Source of the DNA: Levilactobacillus andaensis
GTDB taxonomy: Bacteria > Bacillota > Bacilli > Lactobacillales > Lactobacillaceae
Reading direction: 5' to 3'
Length of the DNA: 64,000 nucleotides
Assembly (NCBI RefSeq): GCF_016861695.1
Contig: NZ_BOLP01000013.1
Span: forward strand, 1-64,000
The notes beneath the pieces are model-generated. The model saw nothing but the letters and a program-made list of their open reading frames with translations. It was not told where the DNA came from and did not search any database. Below are positions 49,906 to 58,547 of the stretch, piece after piece; positions within the stretch are counted from its first letter, which is position 1, and each line of letters opens with the position of its first letter. A program made the translations under genes and the position numbers.

Positions 49906-50066
49906 TAAAAAAGACTGCGAAAATTTCATTCACAGTCTCTCTCTAATTCAGATTGTCGAAACGTGTGACTAAGAGCAGCTGACTCCGCTTAACCCCATTA
50001 AGGAATGAACCCAAACCCAGGGTTCATCCCTTAATGACGTTAATGCTCGCCAGCTAGGCGCTCTTG
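49906..50066 (-). ncRNA. 3'-end structured element, family 1 copy 4, fused to the glpK 3' end
   Basis: Plus-strand coordinates: outer helix GAGC-AGCTG (49973-49981) with CAGCT (50051-50055) and GCTC (50060-50063) around a 4-nt bulge; inner helix of 17 positions, 49996-50012 with 50020-50036, one mismatch on this strand (G-U on the RNA strand). Conserved GAGCATTAACG is at 50038-50048 and GGGGTTAAGCGGAGT and CACGTTTCGACAAT follow. The terminator (GACTG hairpin, 49913-49937, TTTTTT) closes it. The conserved GAGCATTAA encodes the last residues and the stop codon of glpK. Confidence 0.75.
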
Positions 50067-51581
50067 GTCACACTCTGGCTTAAACGCCCTAGTCGCCGCC
50101 ACGGCCTGTTGCCAGCCGGCGTACAGGTGATTGCGCCGGTCTTCGTCCATGTTTGGCGTGAATAAACGCCCGGACGTCCGGATCTCTTTGACCTCATCCA
50201 GATTTTTCCAGTAGCCAACGGCCAATCCCGCCGTAATCGCGGCACCCATGGCCGTCGTTTCTTCATCGGCCGCGCGTTGGACCGGCGTACTTAAAATGTC
50301 GGCTTGGAACTGCATCAAATAGCGATTCCGCGAAGCCCCACCATCGGCCATCAACTCGGAAATATCGATCCCGGTATCCTGCTTCATGGTCCGCAAAACG
50401 TCCCGCGTCTGGTAGGCAATCGACTGCAGGGTCGCTTTGACAAAGTCATTACGGTTCGTCCCCCGCGTCAGGCCGAACACCGCGCCTTTAGCATCCGGAT
50501 CCCAGTATGGCGCGCCCAACCCGTTAAAGGCCGGCACGACATAGACTTCATCCTCATCGGTCGATGCCATCGCCGCCTGTCGTGATTCCGGTACGCTGCT
50601 GATGATCTGCATGCTTTCGTGCAACCAAGCCAGCGCGGTTCCGGCAACCAAGATGGACCCTTCCAACGCATAAGTCACTTCACCATCGAGTTCATAAGCG
50701 ATCGTGGTCAACAGGTTGTGTTTGGAAAGTTGCGGTTCATGCCCCGTGTTCATCATGACGAAGGCCCCATCCCCGTACGTGTTTTTCACCGTCCCGGGTT
50801 CCAAGGCCAGTTGTCCAAGGAGTGCGGCTGATTGGTCACCAATGATACCGGCAATCGGCACTTCGACCCCGTAGAACTGGAAGTTTTGCGTGACGCCGTA
50901 GACTTCCGAACTGGATTTGACCTCTGGCAACATGCTTACCGGAATATTTAACCAGCTCAAAATATCCGTATCCCATTTCAAAGTGTGGATGTTAAACATC
51001 ATGGTCCGGCTGGCGTTACTGTAGTCGGTGACGTGAATCTTACCACCGGACAACTTCCAAGCCAGCCAACTGTCAACGGTCCCAAATAACAGCTCGCCAT
51101 TTTCAGCGCGTTCCTGCGCACCCGGCACGTGGTCTAAGATCCAACGCACCTTGGTGGCACTAAAGTAAGCATCGACGACTAACCCGGTCTTTTCCTTGAT
51201 AGTCTCCGCACGCCCCGCCGCCACCAATTCTTTGGCAAGACTGGCCGTTTGTTGACTTTGCCAGCCAATGGCGTGATAGATGGGCTCGCCGGTAACCTTA
51301 TCCCAAACAATCGTGGTTTCCCGTTGGCTACTGATGCCGATGGCTTGAATATTTTCCGGGTGGATCGATGCATCGATCAATGCACTCGCAATCACCGACA
51401 ACACGCTGTTCCAGATCTCATTGGCATCGGACTCGACCCATCCCTTGCGTGGATAGTATTGCGGAACTTCCTTATAGCCTTCAATCACCTTACGTCCGGA
51501 GTGATCAAAGATCAGTGCCCGCGTGCTACTGGTCCCTTGGTCGATCGCTAAGATGTAGTCTTCCGGTTTTTTTAGTGCCAT
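50040..51581 (-). CDS. glpK: Glycerol kinase
   Basis: 513 residues. FGGY-family motifs: [18 protein letters not shown] (phosphate 1), [31 protein letters not shown] and [18 protein letters not shown]. It makes glycerol-3-phosphate. The loop corresponding to HPr-phosphorylated His232 of enterococcal GlpK reads QNFQFYG here, with Gln235 in place of His, so the PTS activation switch may be lost. The C-terminal [13 protein letters not shown] looks like an extension encoded by the inserted structured element. TTGGAGGGAG precedes the ATG. A cre-like site follows its promoter. Confidence 0.94.
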   Translation of the reverse strand: MALKKPEDYILAIDQGTSSTRALIFDHSGRKVIEGYKEVPQYYPRKGWVESDANEIWNSVLSVIASALIDASIHPENIQAIGISSQRETTIVWDKVTGEPIYHAIGWQSQQTASLAKELVAAGRAETIKEKTGLVVDAYFSATKVRWILDHVPGAQERAENGELLFGTVDSWLAWKLSGGKIHVTDYSNASRTMMFNIHTLKWDTDILSWLNIPVSMLPEVKSSSEVYGVTQNFQFYGVEVPIAGIIGDQSAALLGQLALEPGTVKNTYGDGAFVMMNTGHEPQLSKHNLLTTIAYELDGEVTYALEGSILVAGTALAWLHESMQIISSVPESRQAAMASTDEDEVYVVPAFNGLGAPYWDPDAKGAVFGLTRGTNRNDFVKATLQSIAYQTRDVLRTMKQDTGIDISELMADGGASRNRYLMQFQADILSTPVQRAADEETTAMGAAITAGLAVGYWKNLDEVKEIRTSGRLFTPNMDEDRRNHLYAGWQQAVAATRAFKPECDQERLAGEH

Positions 51582-51614
51582 ATGTAAAAACTCCCTCCAA
51601 AATGTCTCTGTTTA

Positions 51615-51648
51615 CGAAAACGGTTTCAAATTCACTGCGCTAATCATA
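51615..51648 (-). promoter_or_regulatory. glpK promoter with cre-like site
   Basis: Minus strand: extended -10 TGCTATGAT (51643-51651) and, just past the expected start, TGAAACCGTTTTCG (51615-51628), which matches the cre consensus except the last base. CcpA roadblock repression is inferred. Confidence 0.55.
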
Positions 51649-51715
51649 GCACGTCCCTTGTGAAAAACGCTAAAATTTGACCCAGACCACTTCCGCCTTG
51701 AAAGTTTCTTAACCT

Positions 51716-52363
51716 TTATACCGTTAACTTTCGCCCCGCCAGAAAGGACTGATCAAAGTCCGCGGCCGATTTCACTTGTTTGCCGAACTCATCGATCAAC
51801 GCGTGAAACTCTTGGCAATCGCTGAGACCCAAGGAAAACTGCGGCAAAACTTTTTTCTGAAACGCCGGATAGGTCTTCGGCATAGTCACTCCCAGCCACG
51901 TAAATAGCCGGCGCGCATAGGTATCGACCATGAACGTGCCATAATCCAGCGTGTACATCAAGATGTAATCGGCCGTTTCGTTGCCAATGCCCGTGATGCT
52001 CAGTAGATCCCGGCGTAGGCTGGCCCCGTCTTGGCGCTTCAGCACGTCCAGGTCATCATCGACCGTTCCCAAGAAATCGGCCAAAGCTAAGATAGCTGCG
52101 CCCTTGCGGTGATAGAAACCGCTGGTCTGAATCAACGGGAGCAGCTCCTCTATGGAAAGTTGCCGCAGCCGTGCTGGGTCAAATCCTGTTTCGCGTTTCA
52201 AATTGATCAAGGACGGCTCCACGTTACGCCAATTGGTGTTCTGGACCAAGATAGCGCCCAGCATAATCTCAACGGGCGTTTCGGCCCAAAGCGTCCCCGG
52301 CCGTAGCCAAGGTTGCGGGCCCATCTCCTGCGCCATAGTGTGGTACAACTCTTCAATGGTCAC
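51716..52363 (-). CDS. Endonuclease III-like (HhH-GPD) DNA glycosylase lacking the Fe-S cluster
   Basis: 215 residues from GTG 52363 (VTIEELYHTMAQ), supported by GGGAGA 8 nt upstream. HhH-GPD fold: AILVQNTNWRNVEPSL, LLSITGIGNETADYILMYTLDYGTFMVDTYARRL, with the HhH hairpin GIGNETAD and the catalytic Asp in FMVDTYARR. Lys of bifunctional Nth enzymes is not evident. The C-terminal CX6CX2CX5C iron-sulfur loop is missing; the protein ends soon after DQSFLAGRKLTV. It removes damaged bases; specificity may be alkylated bases, as in MagIII-like glycosylases. Confidence 0.82.
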   Translation of the reverse strand: MTIEELYHTMAQEMGPQPWLRPGTLWAETPVEIMLGAILVQNTNWRNVEPSLINLKRETGFDPARLRQLSIEELLPLIQTSGFYHRKGAAILALADFLGTVDDDLDVLKRQDGASLRRDLLSITGIGNETADYILMYTLDYGTFMVDTYARRLFTWLGVTMPKTYPAFQKKVLPQFSLGLSDCQEFHALIDEFGKQVKSAADFDQSFLAGRKLTV

Positions 52364-52453
52364 GCAGCACGTCTCCCTTCTATTTTCCGTTCCGATACAA
52401 GACAAAAGCCAGCCGCGTTTGCCGTGACTGGCCGTTTAGCCAACTCTGTTGCT

Positions 52454-52714
52454 TTATTCAGCGTCGTCGTTACGCTTGATGACCAAGCGAATATCGTCAT
52501 CGACACCTTCAGGATTTAACTCCTCTTGGTAGTCGAAGTTGGCGCTTTCAAAATACTTCTTGATTTCGTCGTTCAATGTTTCCACGGCACGTACATCCTG
52601 GTCCTGCCGTTTTAATAAAAGCGTGTATTCCTTGGAATCCTCATCGACATTCTCGAACTTGTATTCAATCGCTTCGGAATTCAAAATTTCTTGAATCAAC
52701 TGCCGTTCTGTCAT
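52454..52714 (-). CDS. Small acidic hypothetical protein
   Basis: 86 residues, highly charged and predicted alpha/beta (TERQLIQEILNSEAIEYKFENVDEDSKEYTLLLKRQ). No domain is recognised. Start at ATG 52714 with GAGG 8 nt upstream; GTG 52717 is possible. It lies 90 nt upstream of the glycosylase on the same strand and may share its promoter. Confidence 0.6.
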   Translation of the reverse strand: MTERQLIQEILNSEAIEYKFENVDEDSKEYTLLLKRQDQDVRAVETLNDEIKKYFESANFDYQEELNPEGVDDDIRLVIKRNDDAE

Positions 52715-52890
52715 CACGTTTACCTCGCTTAAATTTTTAGTCTACTACCTTACTATAGAGTTATTCACGAAAATTGTTAATTATTTCATCAAGTTTTTTT
52801 CGGTGACCTAGCCAAACGGCCCTTCTCGACAAGCTTCATAGCGGACGCGTATACTGAGCATTAACCGAAATTTTGAAAGGAAGCGACGCT

Positions 52891-53625
52891 ATGCGCCCAC
52901 GAATCGCCTTACCCGCCGATACCCTCGACGAAGCCACCAACATCATCAACGAACGAAATGCGGCCTTTGCGCCCCGACCAGCTGTCGAAGCCATCGTTAA
53001 AGCCGGCGGTCTCCCCATCATCTTGCCCAGCGTCGATCCGGCCGACGTTGCCGACTACCTGCCCCTATTTGACGGGGTCATCTTCCTGGGCGGCGCCGAT
53101 GTTGACCCCACCTTTTTCGGCGAGGAACCCCACATGCGCCTGGGAAAGACTTACCGGAAACGCGACTTATTTGAAATTGAACTGTTGAAACAGGCCGTGG
53201 CCGCCAACAAGGCCATCATGGGTATCTGCCGCGGCCTTCAGCTGATCAACGTTGGCTTGGGCGGCACCCTCTACCAAGACCTCAGTGAGGACCCTAACGC
53301 CACGCTTAAGCACAGTCAAGCGGCCATGGGCAACCAGCCCAGCCATCACGTGACCGTCGTCTCCGGGAGCACCCTCGCCACCCTGACAGGTGAACGGCCC
53401 TACGTCAACTCGCGGCACCACCAAACCGTCAATGTCGTGGCCCCAACGTTGACCGTGACGGCCCGTGCCGATGATCAGGTCGTCGAAGCCCTCGAATCCA
53501 AGGATAGTGACCAGATTCTCGCAGTCCAGTGGCACCCGGAAAACATGTACAAACACCACGATGAGTCGCGACAGCTCTTTAAAAATTTTATCGACCGGGC
53601 GGCTAAGCGAATCGACAGGGATTGA
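52891..53625 (+). CDS. Gamma-glutamyl-gamma-aminobutyrate hydrolase-like class I amidotransferase
   Basis: 244 residues from ATG 52891 (MRPRIALPAD), with AAAGGA 9 nt upstream; a TTG at 52873 overlaps that site. The class I glutamine amidotransferase triad is complete: Cys in MGICRGLQLINV, His and Glu in VQWHPENMY. YVNSRHHQTVNVV is typical of PuuD/YvdE-type gamma-glutamyl hydrolases. Substrate unknown. The stop codon directly abuts a minus-strand copy of the large structured element. Confidence 0.87.
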   Translation: MRPRIALPADTLDEATNIINERNAAFAPRPAVEAIVKAGGLPIILPSVDPADVADYLPLFDGVIFLGGADVDPTFFGEEPHMRLGKTYRKRDLFEIELLKQAVAANKAIMGICRGLQLINVGLGGTLYQDLSEDPNATLKHSQAAMGNQPSHHVTVVSGSTLATLTGERPYVNSRHHQTVNVVAPTLTVTARADDQVVEALESKDSDQILAVQWHPENMYKHHDESRQLFKNFIDRAAKRIDRD

Positions 53626-53626
53626 C

Positions 53627-53724
53627 AACGCTGGCTGAGCAGAACACCAATCTTATAGACTCGGCCTTTTCGCGACTTCAGGTTGTGCTCGCACCGTTAC
53701 TATTGGTAAGGCGCAGGACGCACT
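53627..53724 (-). repeat. Divergent module 1 copy of the large structured element
   Basis: On the minus strand GCGCCTTACC, GTAACGGTGCG, GCACAACCTGAAGTCGCG, CCGAGTCTATAAGATTGG and TTCTGCTCAGCCAGCG align in order with module 1 of the copies at 37186 and 62821. Homology ends 2 nt after the stop codon of the amidotransferase gene (+), so the element runs into that gene's 3' end. Confidence 0.68.
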
Positions 53725-53885
53725 AAGTTTCCCAATTTCATGCTTAGCATCCCATCGGCTAAGCCATTCAGCCGTTAAACAACTGACGTTATCCTGACGA
53801 TTTCCATGTAAATTTGTTGTAAAAGACCTTTTAATCCACCTCGTCTTCGACTAAACTAAGAAATAGACTGAAAAGAGAGGGATGA

Positions 53886-54548
53886 GTGCGCGTGGCGAAG
53901 ATGCAGGATTTTGGACAACGGATGCGTTTTTTAGGGTTTTCTATTGTCCTTAATTCCGCCGCTAACGCGTTAACCATCTCAACTAATTTGGGGAGTGCCG
54001 TTTGGACGGGGTCATCCGTGAACCTGGCCAACTGGATTCACGTCCCCTTAGGCTCGACCTTATTCATGTACGGTATCGTCATCACTCTGCTGAACCAGGT
54101 TTTGCTGGGCCAATTCGACCGGCGGCGATTCATCTCAAACCTGTTGTACATCATCCCGTTTAGTTACCTGGTCGAGTGGATCGGGTACTTCTGGAACTGG
54201 ATTGGTGTTGACCAGCTCGCCTTACCTTGGCGCGTAGTGGTCGACATCATTGGGCTCTTTGGGGTGGCGTTTGCCGTCTCCATTTATAATCGTTGTAATA
54301 TTATCATGCACCCCAACGATGACCTCGCTTATATCCTGCGGTTTAAATACCTGCGGGGATCCGCCGTCATTGCCCAATGGGCCAGCTACACGCCCCCATT
54401 GATCATCATCATTCTATCGTACCTGTTTACCGGTCAGCTCCACGCTATCGGCTTCGGAACGGTCTGGGCCTTGGTCACCCAAGGCATCGTGATGGCGTGG
54501 GCGGACACGCACATTTTTCCGCAACTCAAACACCACGTTGACGTTTAA
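53886..54548 (+). CDS. YczE/YyaS/YitT-like membrane protein
   Basis: 220 residues, about five helices. FGQRMRFLGFSIVLNSAANALTISTNLGSAVWTGSSVNLAN is the conserved start of the YczE/YyaS group, of unknown function (YczE supports surfactin production in Bacillus). FLGFSI...GSAVW..., FGVAFAVSIYNR are family blocks. Start uncertain: GTG 53886 (4 nt from GAGAGGG), GTG 53892 or ATG 53901. Single gene with its own terminator. Confidence 0.75.
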   Translation: MRVAKMQDFGQRMRFLGFSIVLNSAANALTISTNLGSAVWTGSSVNLANWIHVPLGSTLFMYGIVITLLNQVLLGQFDRRRFISNLLYIIPFSYLVEWIGYFWNWIGVDQLALPWRVVVDIIGLFGVAFAVSIYNRCNIIMHPNDDLAYILRFKYLRGSAVIAQWASYTPPLIIIILSYLFTGQLHAIGFGTVWALVTQGIVMAWADTHIFPQLKHHVDV

Positions 54549-54558
54549 CTTACAATTT

Positions 54559-54612
54559 AAAACCGGCACCCTGACCACTTATAGATTAAGCGATTAGGAT
54601 GCCGGTTTTTTT
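54559..54612. terminator. Bidirectional terminator between convergent genes
   Basis: AAACCGGCA-CCT pairs with AGG-TGCCGGTTT with A/T tails on both sides. Confidence 0.85.
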
Positions 54613-54621
54613 AACCTATTT

Positions 54622-56460
54622 TCACTTAAATTCCTGGGCCAGTTTATCAAAGTTGACGGTTCCTAGACCAGCCGCCTGATTGTACGTTTTCCCGGGCTGA
54701 CCGACGTAGTAGAGATTGCTGTTGGCCGTCGATGAATCCAACCGCGTAAAGGGTGAATCGGCCGATTGGGCCAGACTGTAGAGTTGCGGATTCCACAAGC
54801 CGACGCGTTGACTGCGGTCACTGTTGATATCCGCCGCCACTGCCGCAAACTGTGGCGCCACAAAGCTCGTGCCGCCCATGGTCTCCCAGCCGTCGGCACC
54901 GGTGTAGACGTCATACCCGGTCAGCGGATCGGCGTCGGCCACCACATCCGGATAATTGCGGCCATTCCCCGTTCCCTGAATTAATTCGGGGTGTAGCCGT
55001 GGCAGCCCATTTCCGGTCAAATACTGCCGGGCCGCATACGTGTTCACGCCAGAAATGCCTTGCTGATACTTAGGCGTCGCGAACAACGTCGAAATCCCAC
55101 CGCCACTGCCGCTTTGCAACATTGATAACAGGTCCGAGCTCCTCATAAAGAATGACCGATCCTGGCGATAAGCGCCGAACAAGGCATCCCCGCCCCAGGT
55201 CCGTTCCTGAGAAATGTCGACCTTTGCCCCATCCGGCAACTGACCGGAAATCGGCAACGTTGTCCCACCAGTCGCCGTGACCCACGGATCATCCGCCGGG
55301 AAATTGGTATAAATACCATAACCCACAGATCCATCACGCGACAGGTCTTCGCTATAAGCGCCCGAATCACCGGTCGCAGCAAAGGTTGAGATTCCCTGCG
55401 TCGCACCTTGAGCCAGCAACGTATTCATAATGTTCCCGTAAAGGGGCGTCAGCAGGTGTGCGCTGTTCATCTCCTGCAAGATGCCCTCCGAAATGCCCCA
55501 GCTCAACGATAGCGAACTAGCCCGATTCTCACCAAAAGCACTGGCGAAGGCGTTGATCCAGCCAACGTCACTCAAAGCCGCGGTGTAGACGCGAATCTTA
55601 GCCTGCGGCGCCAACGCACCAGCCTGCTCCACATCCAACGACGTTTCGGTATTGCCCGGATCGACGTTGCCCCAGACATTGGCGCCACCGGTCGCGGCAA
55701 CACTCAACCGATTAGCGCCGGCCGGAACCCCTTCAGCCGACCAAAAATGAGTAATGTCTCGCGTGTCGACCTTACTAAAGCTAATGATGCCAACGGTTTG
55801 ACCCCTCCCCTGATGCTGATCAGCCACCGCGGTCGCGTGATACTGAGTCAAAAAGTTTTGGGGCGCCCCATTCTTGGTCGGACCATCCGTCGACGTGCCA
55901 TCGGTCGCCAAACTGGTCATTTTTACCAAATTGGTCATCCCGACAATTGCCTCGATTGGTTGAGCAATGGTCTTAGGCAGCCGCGGTTGTTTAGCCGAAT
56001 ATTGTAGGCGCGTTCCGTGATACCGGGCCGTTTTAAGATTGGTCGCAAACGTCTTATCCACGGCGGACGCAGACCCTTTCAATTCCATAAATAAACCATC
56101 GTTGAACGTCGTGACGGTCAAATGCTGTTTCTTAAAGTAGTTGGTCAACCGCTGTGTGGTGCTCGTTGATTGACCGAAGCGCTGCCGAAATGTTTGTGGC
56201 GTCAAAAAATCCTTAAACGCCGAATTTCCTGGCGTATTCACAGCCAAGGCCGTCTGCGTCAATTGTGCTGAATTGCGCGGCTTTAAGACTAAGTCTAAGG
56301 TAACCGTCTTACCCCCAGCTAATTTTTTGATTTTCTTTAAACTGGTCAACTGACTTGCTCGATAAGGCGTTGCCAGCGGCGTGGTCTTGGCGGCATTGGC
56401 CACCACGCCAAAGCTCCCCAGACCCACCAATAGGCTGGCCATCAATATTCGAATTTTCAT
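54622..56460 (-). CDS. Secreted S53 (sedolisin/kumamolisin-type) serine-carboxyl peptidase
   Basis: 612 residues from ATG 56460 (MKIRILMASLLVGLGS), with GGGGGGA 7 nt upstream. Signal peptide to about residue 25; pro-kumamolisin activation domain about 40-185 (LTQTALAVNTPGNSAFKDFLTPQTFRQRFG). The catalytic domain shows Glu/Asp in TETSLDVEQAG, the oxyanion Asp region SFAATGDSGA and the Ser of MGGTSFVAP. The C-terminal calcium site Asp residues are less clear. Sedolisins work best at acid pH, which fits a lactic acid producer. Role in protein breakdown or surface maturation is inferred. Confidence 0.87.
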   Translation of the reverse strand: MKIRILMASLLVGLGSFGVVANAAKTTPLATPYRASQLTSLKKIKKLAGGKTVTLDLVLKPRNSAQLTQTALAVNTPGNSAFKDFLTPQTFRQRFGQSTSTTQRLTNYFKKQHLTVTTFNDGLFMELKGSASAVDKTFATNLKTARYHGTRLQYSAKQPRLPKTIAQPIEAIVGMTNLVKMTSLATDGTSTDGPTKNGAPQNFLTQYHATAVADQHQGRGQTVGIISFSKVDTRDITHFWSAEGVPAGANRLSVAATGGANVWGNVDPGNTETSLDVEQAGALAPQAKIRVYTAALSDVGWINAFASAFGENRASSLSLSWGISEGILQEMNSAHLLTPLYGNIMNTLLAQGATQGISTFAATGDSGAYSEDLSRDGSVGYGIYTNFPADDPWVTATGGTTLPISGQLPDGAKVDISQERTWGGDALFGAYRQDRSFFMRSSDLLSMLQSGSGGGISTLFATPKYQQGISGVNTYAARQYLTGNGLPRLHPELIQGTGNGRNYPDVVADADPLTGYDVYTGADGWETMGGTSFVAPQFAAVAADINSDRSQRVGLWNPQLYSLAQSADSPFTRLDSSTANSNLYYVGQPGKTYNQAAGLGTVNFDKLAQEFK

Positions 56461-56552
56461 GCCGTATCCCCCCATCAGCATTATTATAGGCACGACCCCC
56501 GAAAAGTAACGTCCCACTCGCCATTTCCGGACGGTATCGTTACTCAAGTTAA

Positions 56553-56590
56553 CAAAAGGAGCCCATCCAGCAACGGATTGGCCCCTTAAA
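56553..56590 (-). terminator. Intrinsic terminator of the alpha-glucosidase gene
   Basis: Minus strand: AAGGGGCC-ATCC pairs with GGAT-GGCTCCTT, followed by TTTG. Confidence 0.75.
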
Positions 56591-56615
56591 AGGTATATTT
56601 AAGACTCATTACTCA

Positions 56616-58292
56616 TTAAAACTGATAGACTTTCGCTTCATATGGCCGCAACGTGTCGCCTTGATCATCCGGGTAATTACCGATCAAGACCCGGGCATCA
56701 GCGGGCACGTCATAATGCCGACTCAGCGTTTCCTGCGTATCATTGAGAATAACTAGTAAAGTCGTTGTCGCATTCTGCCGCGTGTAGGCGTAGACCTGTT
56801 CGTCGTCCTCATTACCCGCGACTAACGCGTAGGTCCCATCCGTGATGACGGGTAGCGTGTGCCGCAAGCGAATCAATTTTTGATAGTAGTAGAAAATGGA
56901 GTTCGGGTCAGCCAGCGCCTGTTCGACGTTGATGGTCGGATAGCTGGCATTGGCCTTTATCCACGGCGTATGTGTGGAGAAACCGGCGTTGGCGCTCGCA
57001 TCCCACTGCATCGGTGTCCGCGCATTATCGCGGCTGCGCATGCCTAAATACTTCAGCATCTGCTTACCCGTCAGCACGTGTTGGTCATCCACCAACACAT
57101 GATAGGCGTTAATGGCATCTAGGTCGCGATAGTCATCCAGACTTGCGAAATGGGCATTGGTCATCCCAATTTCTTCCCCTTCATAAACGTACGGCGTCCC
57201 CTGTTGCAGGTGCAGCATCGTCGCCAACATCTTAGCACTCAGCACCCGGTAGTCCTCCGTCGAATCGTTGCCAAACCGAGAAACTACTCGTGGTTGGTCG
57301 TGGTTATTCCAGTACAACGAATTCCACGCCGTACCAGCCAAACCAGTTTGCCATTTTGTCAGATTGGCGCGTAAGTCCTTCAAGGATGCCTTGCGGTCAG
57401 TCCAGCGTCCCAGGACAGGATTGGTACTTTCATCGAGCCCCATGTGTTCAAATTGAAAGACCATGTTGAGCTCATCGCCGTCAAGATTGGCGTATTGTTT
57501 AGCCTCCTCGACGTTGACACCGGGGGCTTCACCGACCGTCACCATCTTATGTTGGCTCATCACATTTTGATTCATTTCTTGTAGGAATTCATGGATGCGC
57601 GGTCCATTAGCAACGACCGAACCGGCGTCCCCGTAGACTTGCCCCGCTACCTTCTTTGCATCTGGGAGTCCTTTTGGCTTGGAAATGTAGTTGATGACAT
57701 CCATCCGGAAACCGTCAACCCCCTTGGCCGCCCACCAATTCATCATGTCGTAGACCGAGTGCCGGACGTTGGGATTTTCCCAATTCAAGTCGGGTTGTTG
57801 TGGCGCGAACAAATGCAGGTAGTACTGACCGGTCTGCTCATCTAGCTTCCACGCGGAGCCCGTAAAGGAAGCCCCCCAGTTGTTGGGTGCATGACCGTCC
57901 TGACCATCACGCCAAATGTAGTAGTCCCGGTACGGATTATCCTTCCCCTGCCGTGACTGCTTGAACCATTTGTGCTCGTCGGACGTGTGGTTAACGACCA
58001 GATCCATCATGATCTTCAAGCCGAGGCTGTGCGCCTTGCTTAACAGCGCATCGAAATCGGCCATGTTGCCGAACTCCGGATTGATGGCGCGATAATCGGA
58101 AATATCGTAGCCATTATCGACCTGGGGAGACTGATAAATGGGACTCAGCCAAATAATGTCGGCACCGAGCTTCTTAATGTAGTCTAGACGCTGCGTAATC
58201 CCCGGCAAATCGCCGATTCCGTCGCCATTACTATCTTGATAACTCCGCGGATATACCTGATAAACAACTGCATTTTGCCACCATTTTTCCAA
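56616..58292 (-). CDS. GH13 alpha-glucosidase (oligo-1,6-glucosidase / MalL type)
   Basis: 558 residues. GH13 regions: AVVYQVYPRSYQDSNGDGIGDLPGI, DLVVNHTSDEHKWF, GFRMDVINYISK (nucleophile Asp about 199), TVGEAPGV (acid Glu about 255), WNNHDQPR (Asp about 330). It hydrolyses isomaltose, panose or maltose-type oligosaccharides inside the cell; whether alpha-1,6 or alpha-1,4 cannot be decided safely. No sugar transporter is nearby. Strong promoter with a LacI/MalR-type palindrome at the start site. Confidence 0.92.
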   Translation of the reverse strand: MEKWWQNAVVYQVYPRSYQDSNGDGIGDLPGITQRLDYIKKLGADIIWLSPIYQSPQVDNGYDISDYRAINPEFGNMADFDALLSKAHSLGLKIMMDLVVNHTSDEHKWFKQSRQGKDNPYRDYYIWRDGQDGHAPNNWGASFTGSAWKLDEQTGQYYLHLFAPQQPDLNWENPNVRHSVYDMMNWWAAKGVDGFRMDVINYISKPKGLPDAKKVAGQVYGDAGSVVANGPRIHEFLQEMNQNVMSQHKMVTVGEAPGVNVEEAKQYANLDGDELNMVFQFEHMGLDESTNPVLGRWTDRKASLKDLRANLTKWQTGLAGTAWNSLYWNNHDQPRVVSRFGNDSTEDYRVLSAKMLATMLHLQQGTPYVYEGEEIGMTNAHFASLDDYRDLDAINAYHVLVDDQHVLTGKQMLKYLGMRSRDNARTPMQWDASANAGFSTHTPWIKANASYPTINVEQALADPNSIFYYYQKLIRLRHTLPVITDGTYALVAGNEDDEQVYAYTRQNATTTLLVILNDTQETLSRHYDVPADARVLIGNYPDDQGDTLRPYEAKVYQF

Positions 58293-58420
58293 GATGAATT
58301 CACTCCTTCATGTCTAGTCGCCCTGTGGTCGTTAGCTGCGACCACCAGTCATTTGAATTCCATTTCATGAGTAGCCAGCCCCTAAACCTATTTAGGGACC
58401 ATTCACTAAGCATATTGATT

Positions 58421-58471
58421 ACACAAACGTTTGTGTGTCTTTAATGTAATCCCTTTCATTTTATTTGTCAA
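58421..58471 (-). promoter_or_regulatory. Alpha-glucosidase promoter with LacI-family operator
   Basis: Minus strand: TTGACA (58466-58471), 17 nt, TACATT (58443-58448). Over the start site lies the perfect palindrome ACACAAACGTTTGTGT (58421-58436) of the LacI/MalR type. No LacI gene is in the window, so the repressor is encoded elsewhere. Confidence 0.85.
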
Positions 58472-58512
58472 CGCACATTACACCCCAATTTTTAACCAGT
58501 TAACGCCAAACT

Positions 58513-58540
58513 AAAAGGGACCCCAGTTACCTAAGGTCCC
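58513..58540 (-). terminator. Intrinsic terminator of the alpha/beta hydrolase gene
   Basis: Minus strand: GGGACC pairs with GGTCCC, then TTTT. Confidence 0.7.
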
Positions 58541-58547
58541 ACGTTTG

